Assembly (NCBI GenBank): GCA_001800315.1
Contig: MGVE01000020.1
Coordinates: 156,641 to 220,640, forward strand
Direction: 5' to 3'
Origin: Elusimicrobia bacterium RIFOXYA2_FULL_47_53
GTDB taxonomy: Bacteria > Elusimicrobiota > Endomicrobiia > Endomicrobiales > XYA2-FULL-47-53
Length of the DNA: 64,000 nt
Positions 33,013 to 42,776 of this stretch are shown here, in pieces. The position numbers and the translations under genes were made by a program. The notes beneath the pieces were generated by a model. That model saw only the letters and a list, made by a program, of their open reading frames with translations, was not told the origin of the DNA and ran no database searches. The first letter of the stretch is position 1. The number at the start of each line of letters is the position of its first letter.

Positions 33013-34230
33013 ATGAAAAAAATACTATTAATTATTCCACTGTTTATCGCCTCTGCCGCCTGGGGAAATAATTCCTCGGGGAGCGCTTATTCGTCCAAAT
33101 TTGACCTGCACTCAAACGGCGGCGGTTCCGCCGCTTCTACTTCCTATAAAAATACCGCGTCTATCGGTCAGAGCGCCATAGGCAGTTCCTGGAGTTCAAA
33201 CTACAAGAATTCGGCGGGTTTTCTAACGGCTTTTACCATAGTTATTGATGTGGTTATCAATTTCCTGGATGAGTCTCCGTCTTCTTCCGAGTATCAGGAT
33301 ACCACGGATGTCACCTGCAAGGTCACCGTTGAGACGAGCGCCGGGAATAACCTTTCAAGCGTAAAATACAGACTTTCAAATTCGGGATCTGACGAGACCA
33401 GCTTCCTGGCATGGCAGTCGGACGCGAGCGTTGATTCCACCCCCAGCGCGACAAAAGTAAGGTATAAGATAGCTATTCCCAACGCCGGCGCGCAAACTTT
33501 TACGGACTCGGAAAATAATTTTATTCAGTGGCGGGCGAAAAATACGGGAGGCATTGAGGCTTTCTCCGCCAAATACAGGGTAAAGATAAGCACAAACGAC
33601 GCTCCTGAAATAACAATAATTCAGCCCGACGAAAAGGGCGGTTTCGCCTCCGCGTCTCCGCAGATTGAGGCCGAAATAAAAGACAAATACTGGGGCGTGG
33701 ACCCTGATACAATTGAGATAAAGCTTGATAACGGCAACGATGTAAATGTTTCGCTGACAAAGGTTTCGGAAGCTCCGACATTATTTTCGCTTTCAAAGGA
33801 CCTGCTTTCATTTAAATACAACAAGACGCCACTTACGCCCGAGGCAACCTACAAACTGACAATTTCAGCTTCGGACAAATCCGGCAAAGCCAGCTCCCAA
33901 ACCGTGACATTTGTCGTCAAGGCCGGCGCGATAGCGGACCTGGTGCCGTATCCGTCGCCGTTTGACCCGAAAAAACAGCCGATAAAAATAAGGTATGTCT
34001 TAAACAAGGAAGCCGAGGTTTCCGTGAATGTCTATGACATGAGCGGCAGGCTTGTGAAAACCGTGACTGACAATCAGCTTAAAAGCGCGGGAATAAACGA
34101 AGATGAATGGGCGGGCGCGAATTATGCCGGAGAAGGACTTGCCAACGGCGTGTATTTCTGCGAGATTACCGCGAAAGACGCGGACGGCGAGCACAGAAGA
34201 TACTCAACGCTTGCCATATTCGGTAAGTAA
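33013..34230 (+). CDS. secreted protein with FlgD-type Ig-like C-terminal domain
   Basis: The product is 405 aa from the ATG at 33013, with a signal peptide (KKILLIIPLFIASAAWG); an in-frame ATG at 32989 overlaps the previous gene and lacks a signal-like start. Residues 20-80 hold the pattern GGGSAASTSYKNTASIGQSAIG...NSAGF seen in exported proteins of candidate phyla. The last 95 residues (VPYPSPFDPKKQPIKIRYVL, VNVYDMSGRLVKTV, ANGVYFCEITA) are a FlgD-Ig/type IX-like C-terminal domain that may sort the protein to the surface. The middle contains Ig-like folds. Function unknown. Confidence 0.75.
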   Translation: MKKILLIIPLFIASAAWGNNSSGSAYSSKFDLHSNGGGSAASTSYKNTASIGQSAIGSSWSSNYKNSAGFLTAFTIVIDVVINFLDESPSSSEYQDTTDVTCKVTVETSAGNNLSSVKYRLSNSGSDETSFLAWQSDASVDSTPSATKVRYKIAIPNAGAQTFTDSENNFIQWRAKNTGGIEAFSAKYRVKISTNDAPEITIIQPDEKGGFASASPQIEAEIKDKYWGVDPDTIEIKLDNGNDVNVSLTKVSEAPTLFSLSKDLLSFKYNKTPLTPEATYKLTISASDKSGKASSQTVTFVVKAGAIADLVPYPSPFDPKKQPIKIRYVLNKEAEVSVNVYDMSGRLVKTVTDNQLKSAGINEDEWAGANYAGEGLANGVYFCEITAKDADGEHRRYSTLAIFGK

Positions 34231-34246
34231 GGGGCCTGTTACAGCA

Positions 34247-35290
34247 ATGATTAAAAAAGTACTTATCACACTATTTGCCGCGGGAGCATTCAGCGCGGCC
34301 GCATACGGCGGAACCGACCCGGCAGCGTTTTTAAATATCGGCGTGGGCGCCAGGGCCATGGGTATGGGCGGCGCCTATACTTCCGTCAGCGACGAGCCGT
34401 CGGCTATCTACTGGAACCCCGCGGGCCTCTCCAGGGTAAACCGTATCAGTCTTACGGCCATGGGACAGTCGCTGGGAGCCGTAAAGTGGGAAACTTTAAG
34501 GGACATAACGCCTTCTTATCAGTTCGTAGGGCTTACCTTCCCTTTTAAACAGTTCGGTTTTATAAACTGGATAGGCACCGACAATACTTTTGGCGCGGGT
34601 ATGATAAGCAACAGCCTTACGGATGTAACCTATACGACGCTTGACGCTTCCGGGAAGATCGTAAGAGATACTTTTGACGACCTTGAGAAAGCTTACTATC
34701 TCTCCTACGGATTTTCGCTGTTGGGCATGGAGAGTATATCCGTCGGAGGCACATTTAAATATATTTCGCAGGAGTTTACAAAAATAGAAGGCGCCAAAGC
34801 GACTGGTTACGATTTTGAAGCCGGCATGCTTTATGACTGGAACAACTATACCACGCTTGGTATTGTAATGCAGAGAGGCGTCATACTGAATTGGGAGAAC
34901 GGCGCAAAAGACACCGGAACTCTGACGACGAAATTCGGGCTTTCGCGAATTTTCCTGTTTACCGATTCGCTTTCGCTGCTGGGCAGCGCGGATCTGGTTC
35001 AGCGCCAGAACCAGCCCCTTTTCGGGCACTTCGGCACGGAGCTGGGTTATGATCGGAATGTTTCCGGGAGCATAGTCGGCATAGAGGGCATATACCTGAG
35101 GTTTGGAGTGGACGGCGCGGCTCTTGAAAACCGATACGATTATATGACAAAAATTAACAATAACTTAAATTATACGGCGGGACTCGGGCTTAGAATGTTC
35201 TATATGGGTTTTGCCATGCAGCTGGATTATGTGATGGGTTCTTACAGGCTCGGAGATAAAAACAGGTTCTCGGTCAGTATTTATTTTTAG
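34247..35290 (+). CDS. PorV/PorQ-family outer-membrane beta-barrel protein
   Basis: The product is 347 aa from the ATG at 34247. The signal peptide KKVLITLFAAGAFSAAAYG is followed by the family hallmark FLNIGVGARAMGMGGAYTSVSDEPSAIYWNPAGLS. Alternating hydrophobic strands run to the C-terminal ending FSVSIYF, typical of outer-membrane barrels (terminal aromatic residue). PorV-type proteins shuttle or anchor type IX-like substrates, which suits the neighbouring FlgD-type proteins. The open frame extends upstream to 34103 but overlaps the previous gene in another frame. Confidence 0.85.
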   Translation: MIKKVLITLFAAGAFSAAAYGGTDPAAFLNIGVGARAMGMGGAYTSVSDEPSAIYWNPAGLSRVNRISLTAMGQSLGAVKWETLRDITPSYQFVGLTFPFKQFGFINWIGTDNTFGAGMISNSLTDVTYTTLDASGKIVRDTFDDLEKAYYLSYGFSLLGMESISVGGTFKYISQEFTKIEGAKATGYDFEAGMLYDWNNYTTLGIVMQRGVILNWENGAKDTGTLTTKFGLSRIFLFTDSLSLLGSADLVQRQNQPLFGHFGTELGYDRNVSGSIVGIEGIYLRFGVDGAALENRYDYMTKINNNLNYTAGLGLRMFYMGFAMQLDYVMGSYRLGDKNRFSVSIYF

Positions 35291-35301
35291 AGGGTATTAT
35301 T

Positions 35302-36165
35302 ATGAAAACTGCAAGGAGAAAAGTAACGCGGTTCCTGCTGCCTTTGCTGGCCGCGGTTCTGCTGCCGCTTGTTCCTGCCGGCCTCTCGGCCGAGAAAAAA
35401 GATGTCACCGATCCCGTAATGAGGGAAATAATAAACACCTTCAGTGCGAGGATGCCGAAATTTATTGACAAGCACGGGCAGAATATTTTTGTTGCCGACG
35501 GCGCGGTTACGCGGGGCACGCTTATGCAGGCTCTCTATGAATACGACAAGACTTTAAAGATTGGTAAAAGGGATTTTGTTTCGCGCGCCGAATACGAAGA
35601 GCTGCAAAACAGGCTCACGCTGCTTGAAAAATCGGCCCGCGGCGGTTCCTCCGCTCAGAGCATAGATATGACACAGCTGATAAACGACCTTGTTCCGAAC
35701 ATGCCGTATATTCTGGACAATTCCCTGTCAAATTCAAAGGTGTTTCAGGGGCTCAAGCAGTCTGTGGCTGCCAACAGCGGCGCTTCCCGCTCCGTTCCGG
35801 AAGGGGATTTTGTTGCCAGGGATGAATTCAGTCAGCTGTCAAACAAGCTTTCGCTGGTTGAGAGAAATATTGCCTCGCTTTCAATGGGCGGCACCAGAGG
35901 CGGTTCGGAAGATCCCGCGCTCAGGGGAATTATTGTTAAAACCCAGCAGGAAGTCGCAGACCTGCGCAGAAAAGTTGAATCATCCGACGACAGGCAGGAT
36001 TCCTCAAGCCGTATAGCGAAATTGGAAAGAAGAATAAGCAGCCTGGAGAGCGGCAGGGGCGCGGGAGGCGCGGCGGAATACGCCGATGCCGGCGGTTCTT
36101 CGTCTTCGCTCACAAAGATCAGCCTGGGCCTAAGCATGGTAGCGGCATTTTTTATAGCAAGATAA
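35302..36165 (+). CDS. exported coiled-coil protein of unknown function
   Basis: This is a 287-aa protein with an N-terminal signal or anchor (RFLLPLLAAVLLPLVPAGLSA). Residues 25-95 hold a helical domain (DKHGQNIFVADGAVTRGTLMQALYEYDKTL). Three coiled coils near 100-118, 178-200 and 215-250 follow, and a C-terminal hydrophobic helix (ISLGLSMVAAFFIAR). With two membrane anchors and a coiled coil it might bridge or brace the envelope. It lies 11 bp after the PorV-like gene and 24 bp before the FHA gene, in one operon. No family is recognised. Confidence 0.65.
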   Translation: MKTARRKVTRFLLPLLAAVLLPLVPAGLSAEKKDVTDPVMREIINTFSARMPKFIDKHGQNIFVADGAVTRGTLMQALYEYDKTLKIGKRDFVSRAEYEELQNRLTLLEKSARGGSSAQSIDMTQLINDLVPNMPYILDNSLSNSKVFQGLKQSVAANSGASRSVPEGDFVARDEFSQLSNKLSLVERNIASLSMGGTRGGSEDPALRGIIVKTQQEVADLRRKVESSDDRQDSSSRIAKLERRISSLESGRGAGGAAEYADAGGSSSSLTKISLGLSMVAAFFIAR

Positions 36166-36189
36166 GTCCTTCAGTGAGGAGAGCAGATA

Positions 36190-38427
36190 ATGCCTAAAGT
36201 AATCTTAAAAAGAAAAGCAGAGGTTATCGCCGAGATCAGCCTGTTGCGCAAAAAAAAGATCAGTGTCGGTTCGTCCAGGGACAACGATATTGTGATAAGC
36301 GACAAGAATATTTCGGAACATCACTGCACCATAGAGATCAAAGACGGTACTTATGAGTTGAAGGACAATAACACGCTGACCGGAACAAAGGTCAACGGCA
36401 GGTCGGTAACAATTTTTGAACTTCGTCCGGGCAATATAATCAGCCTCGGGACGCATTCTCTTACCATAAGGCCCGAGTCCGGCAGGCAGGGACAGAAAAC
36501 AACCGACTCCGGGTTATCCGACGGCCCCAAGATGTACCTTCTCGGCATTTACGGTAAATATGAAGGCAAGAAGTACGAAATTATCCAGGGCGATACATAT
36601 ATAGGAAGGGAAGATTCAAACCCCAGGGGCATGGTAAACGATATAGCCCTGAAAGAAGATATGACGGTTTCAAAAGGCCATGCTAAAATAAACTGCGCGG
36701 CCGAAAAGTGCACGCTCACAGACATAGGAAGCACGGGCGGCGTCGCGGTTAACGGAATTAAGGTGGGCCAGCTCAATGATATCACGATTTCTTCCGGCGA
36801 TGAAATAGCGATAGGCAGAACTATTTTCAGGTTTGTCATCGGAGACACCGCCGATTATTCATCGTCAAAAAAGTATGGCGTTTTTATGATGAAGATGCAG
36901 CGCCTTATTTCGTTCGTGGCGCTTTTTGGAATCCTCGGGGTCTCGGTTTTCTATATTTATAAAGGTATCAGCGGGCTCTCAACGCTTTCCGCCAGTCCTG
37001 CCAAATTGAATATTGATTTTATGCAGGGATGGTCTGCCGACGGTAATATGCCGCATGAGGCGCTTGTGCCGTACGATGTGACCTCATCACCCGCGATGGC
37101 AGACATTAACAGGGACGGAACGGTTGATGTGGTCTCGGTGAACGCGACCGGCAAGCTGTACGCCTGGGACGGCAAAAACGGCAGAAGCCTCTGGGATTCG
37201 GTTGACATTCAGGCTCCAGGCAGCGCTTCGCCCGTGATAAGCGACATGAATAACGACGGTTTTCAGGACATTACCGTGGTCTCCGGAAACTCCATGATCT
37301 ATGTAATAGACGGCCAGTCAGGGGTGGTTGTTTATAAAGATATGCTCGGAGGCACGATAAAGGATCTCTCTCCCGCGGTGGCGGACCTTAATCTTGACGG
37401 AAGAAACGACATTGTGGTCTGCTCCGAAGAGGGTTCGGTGTATTTTATTTACTCGCCCGGGTTTGAAACTCAGACGGAAAAATATACCGATACCGTAGAG
37501 GCCCCTGTTTACGCTTCGCCGGTTATTGTCGCCACAAGAAAGATTTCTCCGCTTGCCGTGATAAGTTCTTACAATAGCAAGGTATACATTATTGACGGCA
37601 GGAACAGAGAGAAGAAAACCATAGACCTCTCGGAGCGTACCGGCAAGGCGCATCTTTTGGCCGCCGCGCCCGGAGTGGGCGATTTAAACGGTGACGGAAC
37701 CCCCGATATTGTCGTGCAGTCAACTCTTCCTCAGTATATTTCGGCGATAGATATTTCTCAGTTTGATGTTAAATGGACATATTTTGTTGATCCTGTCCCT
37801 CCCGGAGGACTTAAGCATAACGCTTCGCCCGTTGTCACCGATGTTACCGGAGACGGCCTGGGCGATGTTGTGGCTGTTTCCGCCAACGGAACGGTTTATG
37901 CTCTCAAGGGAAAAACGGGGTATCCTGCCGGCGAACTTTTGTGGAAGCTGGAAGTTCCCGAATCAGGAAGAATGCTGAGCTCGCCGGCCCTATACGACTT
38001 CAATAAAAACGGATCTCTTGACATTGCTTTCGCGGGAGAGAGCGGAACCATATATCTGGTTGAGACCGGAAACGATAAGCGCGGCAACAGATTGCTTGCC
38101 ATGACAAGAGCGAGCAATTCGTCTATTACCTCAAGCCTCTCCATCGGCGACGCCGACGGAGACGGCCTGTTGGAGTTTGCCATAAGCGATGTAACGGATT
38201 CGGTGCATCTGCTTAAGACAAATGCCAGGGTTTTTAAAAACCGGGTGCCGTGGCCGATGTTCCTGTCCGGCCCCGGAAGAACCGGTATGCCCGCGGATAC
38301 GGAAAGTAAGCAGCCTTTTGCTATTATGCTTATTTCCGGCATAGCGGCGGCCCTGACTGCCCTGGCTGTAAAATTTCTTGCAAAGAAAAAAGTTTTGATG
38401 AAACGCCCGAAAGTGGTTTATTTATGA
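36190..38427 (+). CDS. FHA-domain membrane protein with periplasmic FG-GAP/VCBS beta-propeller
   Basis: The product is 745 aa. Two cytosolic FHA domains are visible: residues about 15-95 (VGSSRDNDIVI, SEHHC) and 112-220 (YIGREDS, SKGHAKI, DIGSTGGVAVNG). A membrane helix near 238-257 leads to a periplasmic domain of about seven FG-GAP-like repeats with calcium-type DxNxDG loops (DINRDGTVDV, DMNNDGFQDI, DLNLDGRNDI, DLNGDGTPDI, DVTGDGLGDV, DADGDGLLEF). A second helix near 710-731 returns to the cytosol with a basic tail. FHA domains bind phosphothreonine, so it is a natural reader of the kinase. Its stop overlaps the phosphatase start by 4 bp. Confidence 0.88.
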   Translation: MPKVILKRKAEVIAEISLLRKKKISVGSSRDNDIVISDKNISEHHCTIEIKDGTYELKDNNTLTGTKVNGRSVTIFELRPGNIISLGTHSLTIRPESGRQGQKTTDSGLSDGPKMYLLGIYGKYEGKKYEIIQGDTYIGREDSNPRGMVNDIALKEDMTVSKGHAKINCAAEKCTLTDIGSTGGVAVNGIKVGQLNDITISSGDEIAIGRTIFRFVIGDTADYSSSKKYGVFMMKMQRLISFVALFGILGVSVFYIYKGISGLSTLSASPAKLNIDFMQGWSADGNMPHEALVPYDVTSSPAMADINRDGTVDVVSVNATGKLYAWDGKNGRSLWDSVDIQAPGSASPVISDMNNDGFQDITVVSGNSMIYVIDGQSGVVVYKDMLGGTIKDLSPAVADLNLDGRNDIVVCSEEGSVYFIYSPGFETQTEKYTDTVEAPVYASPVIVATRKISPLAVISSYNSKVYIIDGRNREKKTIDLSERTGKAHLLAAAPGVGDLNGDGTPDIVVQSTLPQYISAIDISQFDVKWTYFVDPVPPGGLKHNASPVVTDVTGDGLGDVVAVSANGTVYALKGKTGYPAGELLWKLEVPESGRMLSSPALYDFNKNGSLDIAFAGESGTIYLVETGNDKRGNRLLAMTRASNSSITSSLSIGDADGDGLLEFAISDVTDSVHLLKTNARVFKNRVPWPMFLSGPGRTGMPADTESKQPFAIMLISGIAAALTALAVKFLAKKKVLMKRPKVVYL

Positions 38428-39848
38428 GAATAGATTTTTTCGCTAAGACCGATGTAGGCAGGGTGAGGAAAGAGAACCAGGACTATTTCGGTTACCTGGA
38501 AGAGAGCGGTTTTTTTATTGTCTGCGACGGAATGGGCGGCGGAGCCGCCGGAGACTTCGCGAGCCGCGCCGCGGTTGAGGTGGCCCTCAAAGCCTTTGAA
38601 AAACTATCCATAGACGAGATATCCGAAGTCCTTGGAGATTCGGCCAAAGGGGTTCCCGGCGAAGCTCTCAGGCCCCTGGCGTGCATACGCCTTGCCAACA
38701 GGGCGCTTTTTAATTTCTCGGATAAATTTCACAGACTCAGCGGGATGGGAACTACGATCGTCGCGGTTCTCTATAATAAAGATACAAATATCCTGCATAT
38801 GTTCCATGTCGGAGACAGCCGGGTTTACCGCTTAAGGCGAGGCCTTTTGGACCAGCTCACAAAGGACCACTCCAAGGTCACTGAGCTTATTGAACAGGGC
38901 AAAATGCGCGAGGAGGATGTAAAGACGGCGGAAATCCAGAGCATGATAACCAGGGCGCTGGGAATACACGAAAAAGTCAAAATTGATTACAGGGCGGAGT
39001 TTGTTTTGCCCGACGACAATATAATGCTGTGCAGTGACGGCCTTGTCAGTGAGCTTGAAGACGGAGATATCAAAGACATAATGCTGGCCAACAAAGACAG
39101 CGTCAGGGAAAGCACCGAGAGGCTGATTTCTTCGGCAAACGAGGCCGGCGGCAAAGATAACGATACCGTTATTACGATGAGATTTCTCCCTGATGATAAA
39201 GCCCAGGCCGCCTCGCAGTATTCCGGCGATATGGTGGGGAATGTCGTAACCGTACCCGAGGAGACGCAAAAGCAGTCGGCGGTTGAGGACAAAATTCTTA
39301 AAAGTATTATATCGGCTGCCAGGGTAAAGGTTCCGAAATCAGCCAGAGAAAAGAGCATAATCTCTAATCCATTATATCTTGGTTCGGCGCTTGCGCTGAT
39401 AATTTTCGCAGTTGTTCTTTCCTTGTCCAAGCTCGGCACAAAACAGCCGGATACGGAACTGCTGGACCTGACCGGAAAGGTGGCGGGGATTGCGCTTGAG
39501 GTTCGCGCTCCAAAGAAGGAATATATTTCGGCTTTCAAAGCCGCCGAGGACAGAATTGATAGGCTGGAGATGATTCAGGACTGGTACTCAAAGAAAGACG
39601 AATTAACCGTGCCCATGAAAAATGTGACCGTGATCATTAAGCAGGGCGGGGTGGAAAAACTGCGGGTTAATACGAACGGGAAGGACTTTATTGAAATAAA
39701 ACTTAACAGCGGTTCGTACGAATTTGTTGTTGAATACGACGGATACAAGGTTGTAAAAGATTCCCTGGAGTTTAAGGAATCGGTGGGCATAAATGTAGAG
39801 ATGAGTGATGTTTTAAAGCCCATTCTGCTTGTGATGCTGCCGGAATAA
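38424..39848 (+). CDS. PP2C-type Ser/Thr phosphatase with periplasmic PEGA-like tail
   Basis: The product is 474 aa. The cytosolic PP2C domain (1-255) keeps the metal and phosphate motifs: VGRVRKENQD near 12, VCDGMGGGAAGD near 33, GMGTTIVAVLY near 109, HVGDSRVYRLRRG near 130, TRALG near 175 and LCSDGLVSEL near 203. A linker leads to one membrane helix near 314-335 and a periplasmic beta domain (KNVTVIIKQGG, GSYEFVVEYDGYKVVKD), similar to the PEGA-like units of the kinase. It most likely reverses the kinase. ATGA overlap with the FHA gene couples expression. Kinase and phosphatase share the same topology. Confidence 0.92.
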   Translation: MRIDFFAKTDVGRVRKENQDYFGYLEESGFFIVCDGMGGGAAGDFASRAAVEVALKAFEKLSIDEISEVLGDSAKGVPGEALRPLACIRLANRALFNFSDKFHRLSGMGTTIVAVLYNKDTNILHMFHVGDSRVYRLRRGLLDQLTKDHSKVTELIEQGKMREEDVKTAEIQSMITRALGIHEKVKIDYRAEFVLPDDNIMLCSDGLVSELEDGDIKDIMLANKDSVRESTERLISSANEAGGKDNDTVITMRFLPDDKAQAASQYSGDMVGNVVTVPEETQKQSAVEDKILKSIISAARVKVPKSAREKSIISNPLYLGSALALIIFAVVLSLSKLGTKQPDTELLDLTGKVAGIALEVRAPKKEYISAFKAAEDRIDRLEMIQDWYSKKDELTVPMKNVTVIIKQGGVEKLRVNTNGKDFIEIKLNSGSYEFVVEYDGYKVVKDSLEFKESVGINVEMSDVLKPILLVMLPE

Positions 39849-39875
39849 AAATATCAGCGCAATAGGGAGAGAAAA

Positions 39876-40628
39876 GTGACAGGCAAAGGTTTAAAAATAA
39901 TGATAATTGAAGATAATAAGTCTTTTCTTGAGACAATTCAGGATTTGCTTGAGACAAAAGATTTTCAGGTGGCCGCTTACACCGAGGGCAGGAACATCGC
40001 GCAAAATATTGCCAAAGAAAAGCCGGACCTGCTTATGTTAGACATAAACCTTCCCGGCGAGGACGGATTCAGCATATGCAGGCAGATAAAGTCAGCTCCT
40101 GAGACAAGGGCGCTGCCGATTATTCTGATGACCGGCGACGCGACGATAGATATAGACAAGGGGTTCGCGCTCGGAGCCGATGACTGTATATTCAAGCCTT
40201 TTGATATTGACGATGTTATCGCCAGAATAAAAAAACTCGCCCGCAGGGATCCCAGGGTACTCTTAGTTGAGGATGACAGAAAGATCTGCGAAATGGTAAC
40301 CGCCATGCTCGCGGAAAAACATTATGACGCCAAGGCTGTCAACGACGGCAGGGACATTATTAATGTCGTTAAGGGTTTCTCGCCGGACCTGATTTTGTTA
40401 GACATTTCGCTGCAGATCCCCCCGGACGGAATAGAAATATGCAGGCTGCTAAAATCGGACAGCGAGACGAGGAAAACGCCGGTTGTAATGCTGACGGCCA
40501 ATGAAGACGCAGACTCCATAGAGAAGTGTTTCGCTTTCGGCGCCGATGACTACCTGTTTAAGCCGTTTAAGACGCAGGATCTGTTGCTGAGGATAAAAAA
40601 ATACATTGAATACTCTAAGAATGTATAG
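39876..40628 (+). CDS. double-receiver response regulator
   Basis: This 250-aa protein starts at GTG 39876 (GGGAGA upstream) and contains two complete receiver domains. REC1 has MIIEDN near 9, phosphoacceptor D in LLMLDINLP near 55, and FKPF near 108. REC2 (from about 127) has LLVEDDR, LILLDISLQ near 174 and LFKPF near 230. No output domain follows. Such proteins pass phosphate or bind partners rather than DNA. No histidine kinase is in the window, so its input is unknown. The stop lies 11 bp before the next ATG, and the pair is probably co-translated. Confidence 0.9.
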   Translation: MTGKGLKIMIIEDNKSFLETIQDLLETKDFQVAAYTEGRNIAQNIAKEKPDLLMLDINLPGEDGFSICRQIKSAPETRALPIILMTGDATIDIDKGFALGADDCIFKPFDIDDVIARIKKLARRDPRVLLVEDDRKICEMVTAMLAEKHYDAKAVNDGRDIINVVKGFSPDLILLDISLQIPPDGIEICRLLKSDSETRKTPVVMLTANEDADSIEKCFAFGADDYLFKPFKTQDLLLRIKKYIEYSKNV

Positions 40629-40638
40629 CGGAGGCCAG

Positions 40639-42762
40639 ATGCGCGGTTTAAGCAAATCATCAATTTCAGCCGTTGCGGCTGTTTTATTTTTTTCGGTCTC
40701 GTGTTTGGCCGGAACTTTTAATAACACATCCGAATTTTTGAGAATCGTGCCCGATCCGCAGTCTGTCGCCATGGGCGAGACGATCATGGCTTTTCCCGAG
40801 TCGCCTATGGGCATGGTGTCAAACCCCGCGGGCATGTCTATTGTGCGCCGTCCGGAGTTTTCTTTCAGCGAAACGCTTATGTGGGAGGGAATGCGCCATT
40901 ATTTCCTCGGAGCCGTGATGCCCACGCAAATGGGAAATATTGGCGCCGGTGTAGCGCATATGGCGTACGGCGATATCCCAGGGTTTGATAATAATGGCGA
41001 TCCTTATGATATATCTTCTTCCTACGCCACCACATTTCTTCTGAATTATTCTATCCCCGTGAACAGGCATGTTCCGGTTCTCGTTGAATACGGAAGCGTG
41101 GGCTTTAATTTTAAATTTATTCAGGATAAACTTTCGGAATATCCGCTGGAGGGCATGGCTTTTGACCTGTCTGCCGTCGTTAAGATGCCTTTTGTGAAAA
41201 GTTTCAGCGCGAGTTTCCTCTATAAAAACATGGGCAGTTCCATGAAATTCGTCAATGACACTTACCAGCTGCCGGCTTCGCTCAATTACGGGGTAAGATA
41301 TGACCTGCCATGGATGACGCTGGTGGCGGACTCCTCAAACGACGCGGAGTCCAGCCTCTCCTCGTACTCCGCCGGATTTACTGTTTATCCCGCGCATTCC
41401 ATAAGGCTTATGAGCGGCTGGAGAGAGTCCGCCGATTCCCTTAATTCCGGGTTTCGCTTCGGGCTTGGTTTTGATTTTGAATCTTTTACGGTCAATTACG
41501 CCATGCTGCCTTCAAACGATGCCGCTATTTCTCATCAGGCCGCCATTGAAATACCGCTCGGTCCCATTCCTCAGCAGGAAGCGGCATACAAGCGCAGCCT
41601 CGGATACTATTTTGAGAAGGCGAAGGAAAAATACTACCGCAGGGATTATATAGCCGCCAGGCAGATAATAGAAGATATTCTGGCGGTTTATCCGGGGCAC
41701 AGGCCTTCAATAGAGTATCTGGAAAAAATAGGCGAAAAACTTGACGCTATTGACAGGTCAAAGACCCCTGAGGCCAATGCCCTGCTGGCCCGCGCCGATG
41801 CCGAGCTGGAGGCTGAGAATATTCCCGAGGCGAAAAAAAACTATGACAAAGTCCTTGAAATATTCCCGGGCCATCCCGCGGCGCTTGACGGCCTTGCCAG
41901 AATAGACCAGATAATGGGCGGCTACAACGACGAAAAGGGTTTTAAGGACAGAGCCGAGGCAAAACGGCTTTTTCAGAAGGCTCTGGTGCTCTATAGAAAG
42001 GACCGGCTTGTTGAGTCCTGGGATATTTTCCTGAATATCCTTGAGCTGGACCCTTTTAACGCCGAGGCAAGAGAATATGTAAAGGATATCAATAACCGCT
42101 TTACGACTTTGACAAAATGGGAAACAAAAAATATTTTTAAGTCCGGAGTCAGGTTGTACAAAAAAAACAGGTTCGCGGAAAGCATAAAGTATTTCAACGC
42201 TGTGCTGGCCGCCGACTCTAAGAACGCCCAGGCTCAGGAGTATATAGCCAGGGCCCAGGAAGGGGTCTCGCAGCTGCCTCCCATGGATCCGGCGGAGTCG
42301 GTGAAATATGAAAAAGAGCTTCTGGCAGTTAAAGAAAAAGCCAATAAAAAGTATTTGAAAGGCGACTACCAGGCCTCTTTGAACCTGTTCGCCGAAGCCA
42401 TGAAAATAGCCGAGGAAAGACAGCTTGAGGTTTATGTTCCGGGCCTGAATAATTCAATGGCAAAGGTAAGGTCGGTGCTGTCCGACCAGCTTTGCGTTGC
42501 CGCGGATACGAGTTTTCAGAAAGACAAACTGGAGGATGCCGCAAAATCCTACGAGAAAGCTCTGGAGCTTAATCCGGACAACTCCACGGCTAAAGCGGGC
42601 CTGGATAAGGTTTCCATAAAACTCTCAAAATATTATTATGACCGCGGCATGGAAGCGTATTCCAAGAGTGAAAGCGATAAGGCCAGGGAGTATTTTGAAA
42701 AATCCCTCAAACTTTATCCTGGCAACGAAGAGTCTAAGCGCATGTACGAAAAACTAAAATGA
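40639..42762 (+). CDS. outer-membrane PorV-like barrel fused to TPR repeats
   Basis: The product is 707 aa from the ATG at 40639, chosen because GCGGAGG precedes it; an earlier in-frame ATG at 40606 overlaps the receiver gene. The signal peptide ends near SCLAG. Residues 30-290 form a PorV/UPF0164-like barrel (SVAMGETIMAFPESPMGMVSNPAGM). Residues about 310-700 hold seven or more TPR units (LYPGNEESKRMYEKL, LNPDNSTAKAGLD, IFPGHPAALDGLA, LDPFNAEAREYVK). The TPR part should be periplasmic and could recruit the operon's envelope proteins. The stop overlaps a start (ATGA). Confidence 0.8.
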   Translation: MRGLSKSSISAVAAVLFFSVSCLAGTFNNTSEFLRIVPDPQSVAMGETIMAFPESPMGMVSNPAGMSIVRRPEFSFSETLMWEGMRHYFLGAVMPTQMGNIGAGVAHMAYGDIPGFDNNGDPYDISSSYATTFLLNYSIPVNRHVPVLVEYGSVGFNFKFIQDKLSEYPLEGMAFDLSAVVKMPFVKSFSASFLYKNMGSSMKFVNDTYQLPASLNYGVRYDLPWMTLVADSSNDAESSLSSYSAGFTVYPAHSIRLMSGWRESADSLNSGFRFGLGFDFESFTVNYAMLPSNDAAISHQAAIEIPLGPIPQQEAAYKRSLGYYFEKAKEKYYRRDYIAARQIIEDILAVYPGHRPSIEYLEKIGEKLDAIDRSKTPEANALLARADAELEAENIPEAKKNYDKVLEIFPGHPAALDGLARIDQIMGGYNDEKGFKDRAEAKRLFQKALVLYRKDRLVESWDIFLNILELDPFNAEAREYVKDINNRFTTLTKWETKNIFKSGVRLYKKNRFAESIKYFNAVLAADSKNAQAQEYIARAQEGVSQLPPMDPAESVKYEKELLAVKEKANKKYLKGDYQASLNLFAEAMKIAEERQLEVYVPGLNNSMAKVRSVLSDQLCVAADTSFQKDKLEDAAKSYEKALELNPDNSTAKAGLDKVSIKLSKYYYDRGMEAYSKSESDKAREYFEKSLKLYPGNEESKRMYEKLK

Positions 42763-42776
42763 GTAAAGGATTGTCT